The translations under genes and the position numbers were made by a program. Source: an uncultured Clostridia bacterium (GTDB lineage: Bacteria > Bacillota > Clostridia > Lachnospirales > Anaerotignaceae). Taken from it: DNA of 46,710 nucleotides. The DNA lies in contig CABSIK010000016.1 in NCBI GenBank assembly GCA_902477755.1, forward strand, positions 1 to 46,710, in the 5' to 3' direction. A model generated the notes under the pieces. It did no database searches. It was given only the letters and a program-made list of their open reading frames with translations, and was not told the DNA's origin. Every line of letters begins with the position of its first letter. Position 1 is the first letter of the stretch. Shown piece by piece: positions 30,607 to 38,970 of this stretch.

Positions 30607-30773
30607 CTGATTTCCTCCCTGTAAGACCAGTTGGTCTGAATTTTCTTAACAGAATATTAACACAGATTCGCACAAATTACAACAAAAATATCATATTTCA
30701 CCCAATTTTTGGAAAAAAGGGATAGTTTTTCCCGTTAGCGCATAGATGTGAAAGAAGGAAAGGAGGGCAAAAC

Positions 30774-31364
30774 ATGCTGAATGTGATCTGGGGATTTTTC
30801 CTCATTGGCGGTATTTTGACGGGGGCTTTTCTGGGGCGGATGGATCTGGTGACAAATGCGGTCATTGACGGCGGCAGGAATGCCGTTGAGCTTGCTTTTA
30901 CCATGGCTGGCGTGGTGGCAGTCTGGTCAGGCATCTTGAAAATTGCCGAAAAAGGCGGCATGATCGACGCATTGGCAGAGAAAATGGAGCCATTTCTGGA
31001 TTTCCTTTTTCCTGAGGTACCCAGAGGACATGCCGCAAGGCGGTATATCTCTGCCAATTTTGCGGCTAACTTTCTGGGATTGGGCTGGGCAGCTACACCG
31101 GCAGGGCTTCTTGCCATGGAGGAATTGGCGAAGCTCAACGGCAAAACAGGACGCGCCAGCAACGCCATGTGTATGTTTCTGGTGGTGAATATGTCCTCTT
31201 TGCAGCTGGTGACAGTGAATATCCTAGCCTATCGGGCAGAATACGGTTCTCTTGCTCCGGCGGAAATCATGGGAGCAGGCATTGCCGCAACGCTGGGTAC
31301 CACCCTTGTGGGTATCCTGCTGGCGAAGATACTGGAAGGGAGGGGTAAGACTTGCAGTTTCTGA
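30774..31364 (+). CDS. spmA: Spore maturation protein A (nucleoside-recognition domain)
   Basis: A 196-residue membrane protein with about five helices and the SpmA pattern (GGRNAVELAFTMAGVVAVWSG, NFAANFLGLGWAATPAGL, NMSSLQLVTVNILAYR). SpmA and SpmB affect spore core dehydration in Bacillus and clostridia; the mechanism is unsettled. It overlaps spmB by 13 nt. The AGGAGG site lies directly upstream of the ATG. Confidence 0.93.
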   Translation: MLNVIWGFFLIGGILTGAFLGRMDLVTNAVIDGGRNAVELAFTMAGVVAVWSGILKIAEKGGMIDALAEKMEPFLDFLFPEVPRGHAARRYISANFAANFLGLGWAATPAGLLAMEELAKLNGKTGRASNAMCMFLVVNMSSLQLVTVNILAYRAEYGSLAPAEIMGAGIAATLGTTLVGILLAKILEGRGKTCSF

Positions 31365-31888
31365 TGGTGCTTTCGGACTTTATTATTCCAGTGACGGTGC
31401 TGTTTATTGTGGTTTTTGGCTCTCTGAAGCGGGTGAACCTCTACGAAACCTTTTTGGAGGGGGCGAAAGAAGGCTTACATACAGTGGTGAATATCCTGCC
31501 CACCTTGCTTGGGCTTATGGTGGCGGTAGAGGTGCTTCGGGCAGGGGGGCTGCTGGAGCTTTTGACAAAACTGCTGGCGCCGCTGGAATATTTGGTGGGA
31601 TTTCCGGCGGAATTGGCGCCTCTCACATTGGTGCGGCTGGTGTCCTCCTCGGCGGCAGTGGGGCTTTTGACGGAAATTTTTGCCCTTTACGGCCCTGACT
31701 CTTTTCTGGGGCGTTCCGCTTCGGTGATGATGTACTGCACGGAAACGGTGTTTTATACCATGAGCCTGTACTTCCTTTCTGTGGGCATTACCAAAACAAG
31801 ACATACCCTGTTTTGCGCTCTTGCGGCAAACTTTGCAGGGGTTGCCCTGTCCTTGTTTCTGGTGGGACGGCTTTTTGGTGCAGGCTGA
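31352..31888 (+). CDS. spmB: Spore maturation protein B
   Basis: A 178-residue membrane protein of the same nucleoside-recognition family as SpmA (KRVNLYETFLEGAKEGLHTVVNILP, LVRLVSSSAAVGLLTEIFALYGPDSFLGR, CTETVFYT). The TTG at 31352 is chosen because GGAGGGG lies 6 nt upstream; the in-frame ATG at 31364 is too far from it. Translational coupling with spmA is likely. Confidence 0.92.
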   Translation: MQFLMVLSDFIIPVTVLFIVVFGSLKRVNLYETFLEGAKEGLHTVVNILPTLLGLMVAVEVLRAGGLLELLTKLLAPLEYLVGFPAELAPLTLVRLVSSSAAVGLLTEIFALYGPDSFLGRSASVMMYCTETVFYTMSLYFLSVGITKTRHTLFCALAANFAGVALSLFLVGRLFGAG

Positions 31889-31897
31889 AAAACAGGT

Positions 31898-31926
31898 TTG
31901 AAAAAATCCCTCTGGTGTTTTATAAT
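31898..31926 (+). promoter_or_regulatory. Promoter of the lipoprotein-tadA unit
   Basis: TTGAAA (31898-31903) and TATAAT (31921-31926) with a 17-bp spacer, 10 bp after the spmB stop. Confidence 0.75.
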
Positions 31927-31974
31927 AAAAATATCTATGTGCAAAAAACCTTGCAAAAGAGGGAAGGGACAGAC

Positions 31975-33306
31975 ATGAAGAAACATTTACTCTGCTTGGC
32001 AGTCATGGCGGCGCTTTCTCTTTCTGCCTGTGGGCAGGAGGAAGCGGTATTCACACTGACAGCCGCGCAGCAGGAGCAATATACACAACAGATGCAGGAA
32101 GTAGCAGAGGAATACTACTGGGATTTTGACAGAGACAGTCTGCGCTTTGCTGCCGGCTTGGTGCCGGATGATACGGAGGAAAACGCGGATTTCTTTGCTG
32201 CCTGCAAAGAAACAGACCATAATATGACCAGTTATGCCGGAACGGAAGTGGTGGTGGGCACCGCAAACCTGATGCATTACAATGGGGATGCGGCAGGACA
32301 GCTCATGGCTTATTTTTCTGGCAGCGGCCTCATCGGTGTATGTTATCAGGGGGGATACGATAACAGTTGGTACAGCCTCAATGCCCGAAATCCTTATGAA
32401 GCAAATGGTAGTTTCCAGTCTTATGAAAACTGGGAAGGGATGAAAACTGGTTTTTCCATGACACCAGCATCTTTTCCAAAGGAGGGTTTCCTTTCCATGG
32501 GAAAAGATAAGGACGGCAATGTGCTGACAGCATCTTTGCAGGATGGTGCTGTGCAGATTTATCGTTACCGGAGCGGCGCTCTGCGTCTGTGGCGGACATT
32601 GACCTTCGGCAGTGGTCTGGAAGCTACATCGGCAACATTTTTCGACGGCGCAGAGGGAAGTGAGCTGGCAGTGGTTCTTTCCAGCATCACCGAGGAAGGC
32701 AGCGGCGAGAGCGAGCATGTGTTTACTCGTTCAGAAAAAATATTGTTCTACGATGCCAATATGCAGAAAACATCTGAGGAGATTTCTTTGGAATCCAATG
32801 ATGCTGGGGCTTTGGCGGCAGAAGGCAGCAAGCTCATGCTTTCTGACGATACCACCATACAGTATTATGAACGGGGAGAAGGCGGCTGGAGCAACACAGG
32901 CTTTACCCGTCTGAAACATACGGTGGATTATATCCATATTACCGATCTGGACGGTAACGGCGTGAAAGAATATCTCATGAGCGATGGCATGGATCTGTAT
33001 CTCTATCAGAAAAACGATAATAACTTCCGCAAGATCTGGTCTACCCATCTGGGTGTGGAAAGCCTTTATGGCCCCATCACCAGCGGTGACCTGAATCAGG
33101 ACGGTGTAAAAGAGGTCTATGTCTGCGATATGACAGGCACCACCATCCGTTATCTGCTGACGGAAAAAGGACTGCGCTCCTCCAATGAGGACATCGTCTA
33201 TGCCCAGTGCATCTATCCTTGTGATCTGAATGGTGACGGATTGGATGATTACTGGCTGGTGACAGATATCGAGGAGCGAAACGGCTCTCTTTGCATGGCA
33301 GAATAG
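31975..33306 (+). CDS. Lipoprotein with VCBS/FG-GAP-like repeats
   Basis: A 443-residue exported lipoprotein with lipobox SLSAC (Cys19). The C-terminal half has three calcium-loop-like segments DLDGNGVKE, DLNQDGVKEVY and DLNGDGLDDYW, spaced about 50 residues, as in integrin-like (FG-GAP/VCBS) beta-propeller repeats. The N-terminal half has no recognised domain. Role unknown; an envelope protein is likely. The gene is followed 29 nt later by tadA. Confidence 0.78.
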   Translation: MKKHLLCLAVMAALSLSACGQEEAVFTLTAAQQEQYTQQMQEVAEEYYWDFDRDSLRFAAGLVPDDTEENADFFAACKETDHNMTSYAGTEVVVGTANLMHYNGDAAGQLMAYFSGSGLIGVCYQGGYDNSWYSLNARNPYEANGSFQSYENWEGMKTGFSMTPASFPKEGFLSMGKDKDGNVLTASLQDGAVQIYRYRSGALRLWRTLTFGSGLEATSATFFDGAEGSELAVVLSSITEEGSGESEHVFTRSEKILFYDANMQKTSEEISLESNDAGALAAEGSKLMLSDDTTIQYYERGEGGWSNTGFTRLKHTVDYIHITDLDGNGVKEYLMSDGMDLYLYQKNDNNFRKIWSTHLGVESLYGPITSGDLNQDGVKEVYVCDMTGTTIRYLLTEKGLRSSNEDIVYAQCIYPCDLNGDGLDDYWLVTDIEERNGSLCMAE

Positions 33307-33335
33307 GCTGCGGAATGACATAATGAGGAAATAAC

Positions 33336-33827
33336 ATGACAGAACAGGATTTGTATTATATGAAAGAAGCCCTGCTGGAAGGGGAAAAAGCACTGGCAGA
33401 AGGGGAAGTGCCCATCGGCGCTGTTATGGTGCGGAATGGGGAAATCATCGCCCGTGGCCATAATATGCGCAACACAGCAAAAAATCCCCTGCGCCATGCG
33501 GAAATCGACGTCATCAACGAGGCGGCAGGCATCGTAGGGGATTGGCGGCTGGAGGACTGCACATTGTATGTGACAGTGGAGCCTTGCCCCATGTGCGCCG
33601 GCGCCATTGTACAGGCAAGAATTCCCAGAGTGGTGTTCGGCACCAGAAACAGTAAGGCAGGCTGCGCCGGATCTATTTTGGATTTGCTCAATGAGCCGCG
33701 CTTCAACCATCAGGTGGAAGTGGAAGAAGGCCTTTTGCAGGCAGAATGCAGCGAGATCATGAAGCGGTTTTTCCGCAGATTCCGCAAAAACAAAGCTGCG
33801 GAAGAAACGGCACAAACCGAAGCATAA
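33336..33827 (+). CDS. tadA: tRNA-specific adenosine deaminase
   Basis: A 163-residue zinc enzyme that converts adenosine 34 to inosine in tRNA-Arg(ACG). The zinc/catalytic motifs are HAEID (54-58, catalytic Glu56) and PCPMC (83-87). Length is normal. It stands just before the SRP RNA, dnaX, ybaB and recR, the same order as near the Bacillus origin. Confidence 0.95.
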   Translation: MTEQDLYYMKEALLEGEKALAEGEVPIGAVMVRNGEIIARGHNMRNTAKNPLRHAEIDVINEAAGIVGDWRLEDCTLYVTVEPCPMCAGAIVQARIPRVVFGTRNSKAGCAGSILDLLNEPRFNHQVEVEEGLLQAECSEIMKRFFRRFRKNKAAEETAQTEA

Positions 33828-33878
33828 CACAAAAAACATGGGTTTTTGCTGGAAATACGCCTTTTGGGGAAATTTTCA

Positions 33879-33907
33879 TTGACAGAAAGCCCGTTGTTAT
33901 GTATACT
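33879..33907 (+). promoter_or_regulatory. Promoter of the SRP RNA gene
   Basis: Perfect TTGACA (33879-33884), 17-bp spacer, TATACT (33902-33907). Confidence 0.88.
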
Positions 33908-33937
33908 ATAATGGCATTTTTGAAAACGGTAAAATTT

Positions 33938-34203
33938 CCGTGCTAGCCGGGGGATTAGCGGTACCCTGCACCCACAATCCGCTACAGTGGGGGTGACGTC
34001 TGCTTTCGGCGCCGTCCAAAAATGGTCTGCCCTTTGGAAGGGGCGTTGAAGTTCAAGTCTTGCACAACAGGAGCCTGTGAACCGTGTCAGGGTCGGAAGG
34101 CAGCAGCACTAAGCAGTCAACTTCTCGTGTGTCGCAAGGTCGCTTGGATGGAGCTTCAGAAGGAGGTAACGCATGGTTGGCAGTGACAACAGCAGATGCA
34201 CGG
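33938..34203 (+). ncRNA. ffs: Signal recognition particle RNA, large (Alu-containing) type
   Basis: About 266 nt, bounded by complementary ends CCGTGC / GCACGG. The 5' Alu-like domain begins CCGTGCTAGCCGGGGGATTA. The S domain holds the conserved GTGTCAGGGTCGGAAGGCAG with the GGAA tetraloop (34095-34098) and AGCAGCAC. This is the Bacillus/Clostridium form with Alu helices. It has its own strong promoter and a terminator, and lies between tadA and dnaX as in Bacillus (scr). End points are estimated to within a few bases. Confidence 0.95.
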
Positions 34204-34220
34204 ATTCCTATAAAAAAGAA

Positions 34221-34256
34221 AACCGAAAGAGATGTTTCTCTTTCGGTTATTTTTTT
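34221..34256. terminator. Bidirectional terminator of SRP RNA and the XRE gene
   Basis: Twelve-base arms AACCGAAAGAGA / TCTCTTTCGGTT with a TGTT loop and T runs, between convergent genes. Confidence 0.9.
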
Positions 34257-34582
34257 GCGTAAATTTCCAGTATTTTGTTGATGATTTCTTCTATCTGGGT
34301 AAATTCTTCGGGAGAAAGCCGCCCAAGGCGCTGGCAGAGGGCATCAGCCGGAGATTTTTCTATATCCCCGAAAAGGATGGTGTCTGCGGAAACATGCAGC
34401 ACCTGACAGATATTCTGAAGGGTTTCCATGGAAAGTCCTACGATGCCTCGCTCAATGGCGGAAATATGCTTGGGGCCGAGATTCAAAAGTTCAGCAAAAG
34501 CCTCTTGGGTTAGACCTGCTTGTAAACGCGCTTTGCGAATGCGGCTGCCCATTTGGATATTGATTTCTTTTTTCTGCTGCAT
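34247..34582 (-). CDS. XRE-family transcriptional regulator
   Basis: A 111-residue regulator with an N-terminal XRE domain (MGSRIRKARLQAGLTQEAFAELLNLGPKHISAIERG is its span) and a helical tail (SPEEFTQIEEIINKILEIYAK). The ATG at 34582 is chosen because GGAGGG lies 5 nt upstream. It is inserted between the SRP RNA and dnaX on the opposite strand, unlike in Bacillus. Target unknown. Confidence 0.85.
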   Translation of the reverse strand: MQQKKEINIQMGSRIRKARLQAGLTQEAFAELLNLGPKHISAIERGIVGLSMETLQNICQVLHVSADTILFGDIEKSPADALCQRLGRLSPEEFTQIEEIINKILEIYAKK

Positions 34583-34657
34583 GTTATCCCTCCTATTTCT
34601 TTTTATCATAAGGGGTAAGAGGACATTGTCAAGGGGATTTTTGTCTGTCTCACCGCC

Positions 34658-34686
34658 TTTTCATTTCCCCTGCCCTATGCTATACT
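34658..34686 (+). promoter_or_regulatory. Promoter of dnaX-ybaB-recR
   Basis: TTTTCA (34658-34663), 17-bp spacer, TATACT (34681-34686), about 60 bp before the dnaX start. Confidence 0.6.
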
Positions 34687-34746
34687 GTATCTGTCCCTTT
34701 GGGACATTTCCGCCTGTTTTTCAGGCGTTATGAAGGAGGAATCGCC

Positions 34747-36351
34747 ATGTCTTACACGGCGTTATACAGAAAATTCCGCCCCAACGTCTTTGCCGGCGTG
34801 GTGGGGCAGGATCATATTGTGAAAACACTGAAAAATCAGATGAAAACAGGGCGTGTGTCCCATGCCTATCTGTTCTGCGGCACCAGAGGCACCGGCAAAA
34901 CATCCACAGCGAAAATCTTTGCCCGTGCCATCAACTGTCTGCATCCTACAGAAGATGGGGAACCCTGTAATGAATGTAAAGTCTGTCAGGATATTCTGGC
35001 TGGGCGCAGCGTCAATGTTATGGAAATCGACGCCGCTTCCAACAACAGCGTTGACAACATCCGTGAAATTCGGGAGGAAGTGAAATATCCCCCCACAGAA
35101 GGTACCTTCAAGGTCTATATCATCGACGAAGTGCATATGCTGTCCAATAGTGCTTTTAACGCATTGCTGAAAACATTGGAGGAACCCCCTGCACACGTTA
35201 TCTTCATTCTGGCGACCACAGACCCCCAGAAAGTGCCTGCAACCATCCTTTCCCGTTGTCAGCGGTTCGACTTTCGTCGCATCACTGCCGATGATATTGC
35301 CCATACACTGATGAAATATATGGCAGAGGAAGGTCTGACGGCAACAGAGGACGCCTTGCGCTATGTGGCACAGCTGGCGGACGGCTCTCTCCGTGACTCT
35401 TTGAGTATTCTGGATCAGTGCCTTGCTTTTTACAGCGGCGAGGAAGTGACACTGGAAAAGGTGCAGGATGTGGTGGGTGCTGTTGACAAAACGGTGTTCT
35501 TTGACATGACAGAGGCTTTGAAGCAGAAAGACGCCGCCAAAGCCATGGAACTGGTGGAGGAAATGCTGCTGGCAGGCCGTGACGTGAAGCAGTTTGTGAC
35601 GGAGCTTTTGGTGCATCTCAGAAATCTGCTGGTCACATCCACAGTACCGGACAATGCCCGTATTTTGGACTTGTCCGCGGAAAACGCAGCCCGTTTGCAG
35701 CAGCAGGCAAAAGGTCTTTCTCCCGCGGAACTGACTTATTGGATTGGGCGGTTCTCCGGCTTGCAGAATGACATGAAATACGCCTCCAATGAGCGTATTT
35801 TGCTGGAAGTGGAAATCCTGCGTCTTTGCTCTACATGGGCAGATACGGATTTGACCGCATTGGCGGCAAGGCTGGCAGGGCTGGAGCGGAAAGTGGCAGA
35901 AGGCGTCACTGTTACCGTCACAGAACAGGTTTCTGACGGCAACGTGAAAAAAGAAAAGCCCAAGGCAAAGCGGAAACCACCTGCACTGCCGGAGGATAAG
36001 GAAAATCTCCAGAAAGAATGGCCTTTGCTCCGCAATGAAATCGGTGACCCCATTCTGAAAAGCAAACTTTCCCGTGTGGAAATCGGCTTCAAAGAGGATG
36101 ATAATGTGTATCTGGTCTGCGAATACGGCGCTTTGGCGGATATGGTGCAGAAATACCTGCCCCAAATCACCGAGGCACTGGAAAAAGCAACGGGCAAATC
36201 CTTTACCTTGCAGACCTTAGAAAAAGCCGCTTATGACCAGTGGCGAGAAGCCAACTATGGCGCAGAGGAGGCAGAAGCTTCTGATGAAAACGACCCGGAA
36301 TGGGCAAGCATCATGAGCGGATATTTCCCCGAAGCGGATATGGAACCCTAA
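34747..36351 (+). CDS. dnaX: DNA polymerase III subunit gamma/tau
   Basis: A 534-residue clamp-loader ATPase. Walker A GTRGTGKTS (45-53), four-cysteine zinc module (Cys64, 74, 77, 80), Walker B/DExx IIDEVHML, SRC motif LSRCQRF. The C-terminal tau-like domain begins about residue 360 after a Lys/Pro-rich linker. The AAGGAGG site at 34733-34739 supports the start. First gene of the dnaX-ybaB-recR cluster. A slippery heptamer for a gamma product is not obvious. Confidence 0.97.
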   Translation: MSYTALYRKFRPNVFAGVVGQDHIVKTLKNQMKTGRVSHAYLFCGTRGTGKTSTAKIFARAINCLHPTEDGEPCNECKVCQDILAGRSVNVMEIDAASNNSVDNIREIREEVKYPPTEGTFKVYIIDEVHMLSNSAFNALLKTLEEPPAHVIFILATTDPQKVPATILSRCQRFDFRRITADDIAHTLMKYMAEEGLTATEDALRYVAQLADGSLRDSLSILDQCLAFYSGEEVTLEKVQDVVGAVDKTVFFDMTEALKQKDAAKAMELVEEMLLAGRDVKQFVTELLVHLRNLLVTSTVPDNARILDLSAENAARLQQQAKGLSPAELTYWIGRFSGLQNDMKYASNERILLEVEILRLCSTWADTDLTALAARLAGLERKVAEGVTVTVTEQVSDGNVKKEKPKAKRKPPALPEDKENLQKEWPLLRNEIGDPILKSKLSRVEIGFKEDDNVYLVCEYGALADMVQKYLPQITEALEKATGKSFTLQTLEKAAYDQWREANYGAEEAEASDENDPEWASIMSGYFPEADMEP

Positions 36352-36431
36352 AAACACTTGCAGTTCCGGCACTTTTTATATAAAATAGAAACGATATGGT
36401 AAAAATCAAAACTTTTAGGAGGTTATGAAAT

Positions 36432-36773
36432 ATGGCAAGAGGCGGATTCCCCGGCATGGGCGGCATGAACATGAACAATCTGGTGAAACAGGCGCAGAAA
36501 ATGCAGAAACAGATGGCTGCCATGCAGGAAGAACTCAACGAAAAAACACTGGAAATGACCAGCGGCGGCGGTGCTGTGAAAGTGGTTATTTCCGGCAAAA
36601 AAGAAATCAAAGAACTGAAAATCGATCCCGATGTAGTAGATCCCGATGATGTGGAAATGCTGGAAGACCTGATCCTGTCCGCAGTGAACGAAGCCATTCG
36701 TCAGGCAGACGAAATGTACAACAATGCTATGGGCAAACTGACAGGCGGCATGGGCATGGGCGGCATGTTCTAA
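36432..36773 (+). CDS. YbaB/EbfC nucleoid-associated protein
   Basis: A 113-residue DNA-binding protein that sits between dnaX and recR in most bacteria. Gly/Met-rich ends (MARGGFPGMGGMNMNN and GGMGMGGMF) flank the core KQAQKMQKQMAAMQEEL, VKVVISGKKEIKELKIDP and VNEAIRQADEMYN. AGGAGG precedes the ATG. Confidence 0.95.
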   Translation: MARGGFPGMGGMNMNNLVKQAQKMQKQMAAMQEELNEKTLEMTSGGGAVKVVISGKKEIKELKIDPDVVDPDDVEMLEDLILSAVNEAIRQADEMYNNAMGKLTGGMGMGGMF

Positions 36774-36789
36774 GAAAAAGAGGGATACC

Positions 36790-37386
36790 ATGAATTACTA
36801 CGGAAATCCCATTACCAGACTCATTGAGCAGCTGGCAGGTCTGCCGGGTATCGGCGGCAAGTCGGCACAGCGTCTGGCTTTTCATATCATCCACATGCCT
36901 GAGGAAAAAGTGGCAGCTCTTGCAGGCGCCATTTTGGAGGCGAAACAGCAGGTGCATTATTGTTCTGTCTGCTGTAATCTCACAGACGAAGACCCTTGTC
37001 CCGTCTGCGCCAATACAAATCGAGACCACGGCACCATCATGGTGGTGGAAGACCCCAGAGATATGGCAGCTTATGAGCGCACCAGAGAATTCCATGGGGT
37101 ATATCATGTGCTCCACGGCGCCATTTCTCCCATGACAGGCGTAGGCCCCAATGACATCCGTATTGCGGAATTGGTGAAGCGCATGGACGAGAATGTGAAG
37201 GAAGTCATCCTTGCCACCAACCCCAATGTGGAAGGGGAAGCAACGGCCATGTATATCAGCCGTCTGCTGAAACCCATGGGGGTAAAGGTGACACGTATTG
37301 CCAATGGCGTGCCTGTGGGCGGCGATTTGGAATATGTGGATGAAGTGACCCTTTCCAGAGCCTTGGAAGGCAGAAGGGAATTATAA
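36790..37386 (+). CDS. recR: Recombination mediator protein RecR
   Basis: A 198-residue recombinational repair protein that works with RecO and RecF at gaps. Helix-hairpin-helix GLPGIGGKSAQRLAF, four-cysteine zinc finger (CSVCCNLTDEDPCPVC), Toprim domain IMVVEDPRDMAAYERT. Normal length. Last gene of the cluster, 16 nt after ybaB. In Bacillus the next genes would be yaaL and bofA, which here lie at 8.1-8.6 kb on the other strand. Confidence 0.97.
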   Translation: MNYYGNPITRLIEQLAGLPGIGGKSAQRLAFHIIHMPEEKVAALAGAILEAKQQVHYCSVCCNLTDEDPCPVCANTNRDHGTIMVVEDPRDMAAYERTREFHGVYHVLHGAISPMTGVGPNDIRIAELVKRMDENVKEVILATNPNVEGEATAMYISRLLKPMGVKVTRIANGVPVGGDLEYVDEVTLSRALEGRREL

Positions 37387-37406
37387 GAAAAAACAGGAAG
37401 TTCTTT

Positions 37407-37521
37407 AGGAGCTTCTTCATCAGAAAACAAAGAAAGCTGAAATCCTCATTATAACGAAGGATTTCAGCTTTCTTATTTTTACTGAGATTTTATTTGATAT
37501 ATTTTCTTAAGGGGAATCTGC
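37407..37521 (-). mobile_element. Terminator-loop palindromic element, copy 5 (inverted)
   Basis: Read on the minus strand: left end GCAGATTCCCCTTAAGAAAA as in module A, a different AT-rich middle, inner hairpin AAGAAAGCTGAAATCC, and right end TTTGTTTTCTGATGAAG. AAA repeats flank it (37522-37524 and 37404-37406); the first supplies the last two bases of the hxlR stop codon. It lies between convergent recR and hxlR and probably terminates both. Confidence 0.65.
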
Positions 37522-37522
37522 T

Positions 37523-37879
37523 TTAGAGAGATTCCGGCTTTTTTTCATCTGTCTGCTGTTTCTGCCACTGGGTATAAGCCATGCCGAAGGCTTCCAGACT
37601 ATCCAGCACGGGATAAAAAGCCTCGCCAATCTGGCTGACGCTGTATTCCACTTTTGGCGGCACGCCGGGGTATTCTGTTCGGACGATAAGACCGCTTGCT
37701 TCCAGCAATTTCAGCTGTTTGGATAATGTGGCGTGGGTCATTTTGGGCATTTGCTTCTGTAATTGCCCGAACCGCAGGGTTCGTCCGTGGAGCAGGTGGA
37801 GTATGAGGATGCTCCATTTCCCTGCCAACAGTTTTTGTGCGGTCACAAAAGGACAGGTATCTTGTTTTTGCAGCTCCAT
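37523..37879 (-). CDS. HxlR-family transcriptional regulator
   Basis: A 118-residue winged-helix regulator with the HxlR pattern: CPFVTAQKLLAGKWSILILHLL, TLRFGQLQKQMPKMTHATLSKQLK, VPPKVEYSVSQIGEAFYPVL. HxlR proteins sense aldehydes, quinones or disulphide stress. The ATG at 37879 follows AAGGAGGT. It is divergent from the flavin-binding-like gene at 38002, its probable target. The stop codon touches palindromic element copy 5. Confidence 0.92.
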   Translation of the reverse strand: MELQKQDTCPFVTAQKLLAGKWSILILHLLHGRTLRFGQLQKQMPKMTHATLSKQLKLLEASGLIVRTEYPGVPPKVEYSVSQIGEAFYPVLDSLEAFGMAYTQWQKQQTDEKKPESL

Positions 37880-37905
37880 GTTATACCTCCTTGGTATTTT
37901 TCTGC

Positions 37906-37916
37906 ATACTAAGTAT
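37906..37916. promoter_or_regulatory. Candidate HxlR operator
   Basis: ATACTAAGTAT is a perfect palindrome around a central A, in the hxlR upstream region between the two divergent genes. A related CATACTAAGTGTAT lies before the ThrE gene (39766-39779), so it may instead be a shared promoter feature. Confidence 0.4.
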
Positions 37917-37931
37917 AGAAAAAAATCGTAC

Positions 37932-37960
37932 TTGCGTTTTCTATCATAACAGAAGATAAT
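37932..37960 (+). promoter_or_regulatory. Promoter of the PNPOx-like gene
   Basis: TTGCGT (37932-37937), 17-bp spacer, GATAAT (37955-37960). Confidence 0.55.
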
Positions 37961-38001
37961 GAAATGGTAAACGTAAAAAACAGAAGAAAGGCGGTAGAAG
38001 T

Positions 38002-38397
38002 ATGAAAAATCCTGTAGAATATCTGAGAGAATGTAAAGTTTTTTATCTGGCAACATGTGAGCGCAACCAGCCCCGTGTACGTCCCTTCGGCGCTGTGGCT
38101 CTGTACCAGAATCATGTATATTTGATGACTGCAAACACCAAAAAAGTATATCGCCAGCTGAAAGAAAACCCTCTGGCAGAAGTATGTGCCATGCATCCCG
38201 ATGGCACATGGATTCGTATCAACGGTAATGTAATGTGGGATGACAGCCGGGAAGCAAAAGTTGCTATGCTGGAACAGAATCCTGACCTGCGCAGCATGTA
38301 CAGCGAAGACGACGGCAAAATGGAAGTCTTTTATCTGGCAGGCGGCAGCGTAACCGTAGAATCTTTCACAGCTGCGCCGGAAACCATGGCACTGTAA
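38002..38397 (+). CDS. Pyridoxamine 5'-phosphate oxidase-like flavin-binding protein
   Basis: A 131-residue split-barrel protein: VFYLATCERNQPRVRPFGAV at the start and ADVCAMH-like LAEVCAMHPDGTWIRINGNV in the middle. The family binds FMN or F420 and includes nitroreductase-like and haem-related members; the substrate is unknown. Divergent from an HxlR regulator, which commonly controls such a detoxification gene. Confidence 0.82.
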   Translation: MKNPVEYLRECKVFYLATCERNQPRVRPFGAVALYQNHVYLMTANTKKVYRQLKENPLAEVCAMHPDGTWIRINGNVMWDDSREAKVAMLEQNPDLRSMYSEDDGKMEVFYLAGGSVTVESFTAAPETMAL

Positions 38398-38412
38398 TAG
38401 ATTTTTGAAATA

Positions 38413-38454
38413 AAAAAAGCCGAAATCCTTGTAAATGGAGGATTTCGGCTTTTC
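38413..38454. terminator. Bidirectional terminator
   Basis: Arms AAAAGCCGAAATCCT / AGGATTTCGGCTTTT with a loop TGTAAATGG, between convergent genes. The core resembles the palindromic element family. Confidence 0.88.
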
Positions 38455-38472
38455 CATTTTTGAAAATGTGTA

Positions 38473-38949
38473 TCAATCTTTTTGTTTCTTTTTCCCAAAA
38501 CGGGGGATGATTTCAAATGCACTGTAAGGCAGTACCAGAATCAGCAGGGAACCGATACCGATGGCGCCTGCCAGTTTGAACCCTGTGAGGGCATTGGAAT
38601 AGGTGGAAAGGATATTGCCTTTGATGGCAGCCTGCATGGTGTTGTAAACGGCGGCACCGGGTACCAGAGGCAGTACACCGGGGATATGGTACAGGATGGA
38701 GGGCGCCTCTCTGTGGTAGGAAAGGAACCGCGCCACAGCCGTTACGGCGACCGTTGCCAGCAGGGTGGCAGTCACTGCCTGCCCGTTGTACATCATCACC
38801 AGCATGTATACAAACCAGCCCAGAAAGCCGTTGATGCCGCAGTAAAGCAGTTCTTTTCGAGGGGCGTTGCAGATGATGGAATAGCCCCAGCAGGCAACAA
38901 AGGAAAAGGCTGCCTGAAACAAAACAAGTTTCATGGTAATCTCTGTCAT
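38473..38949 (-). CDS. Threonine/serine exporter family protein, C-terminal-domain type
   Basis: A 158-residue membrane protein with about five helices. It corresponds to the second half of ThrE-type exporters (the DUF3815 part): GYSIICNAPRKELLYCGINGFLGW and PGVLPLVPGAAVYNTM. Works with the neighbouring gene; together they make one ThrE-like carrier. The AGGAGG site lies before the ATG. Confidence 0.87.
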   Translation of the reverse strand: MTEITMKLVLFQAAFSFVACWGYSIICNAPRKELLYCGINGFLGWFVYMLVMMYNGQAVTATLLATVAVTAVARFLSYHREAPSILYHIPGVLPLVPGAAVYNTMQAAIKGNILSTYSNALTGFKLAGAIGIGSLLILVLPYSAFEIIPRFGKKKQKD

Positions 38950-38970
38950 AAGAACCTCCTGTCAATTTCG

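Noticed and set aside
33938..34203. tmRNA or 6S RNA
   Set aside because: The GGAA/AGCAGC S-domain loop and the CCGTGCTAGCC start identify SRP RNA; no tag-peptide frame or tRNA-like end is present.
34699..34746. Upstream start for dnaX
   Set aside because: The AAGGAGG site and the conserved N terminus MSYTALYRKFRP place the start at 34747.
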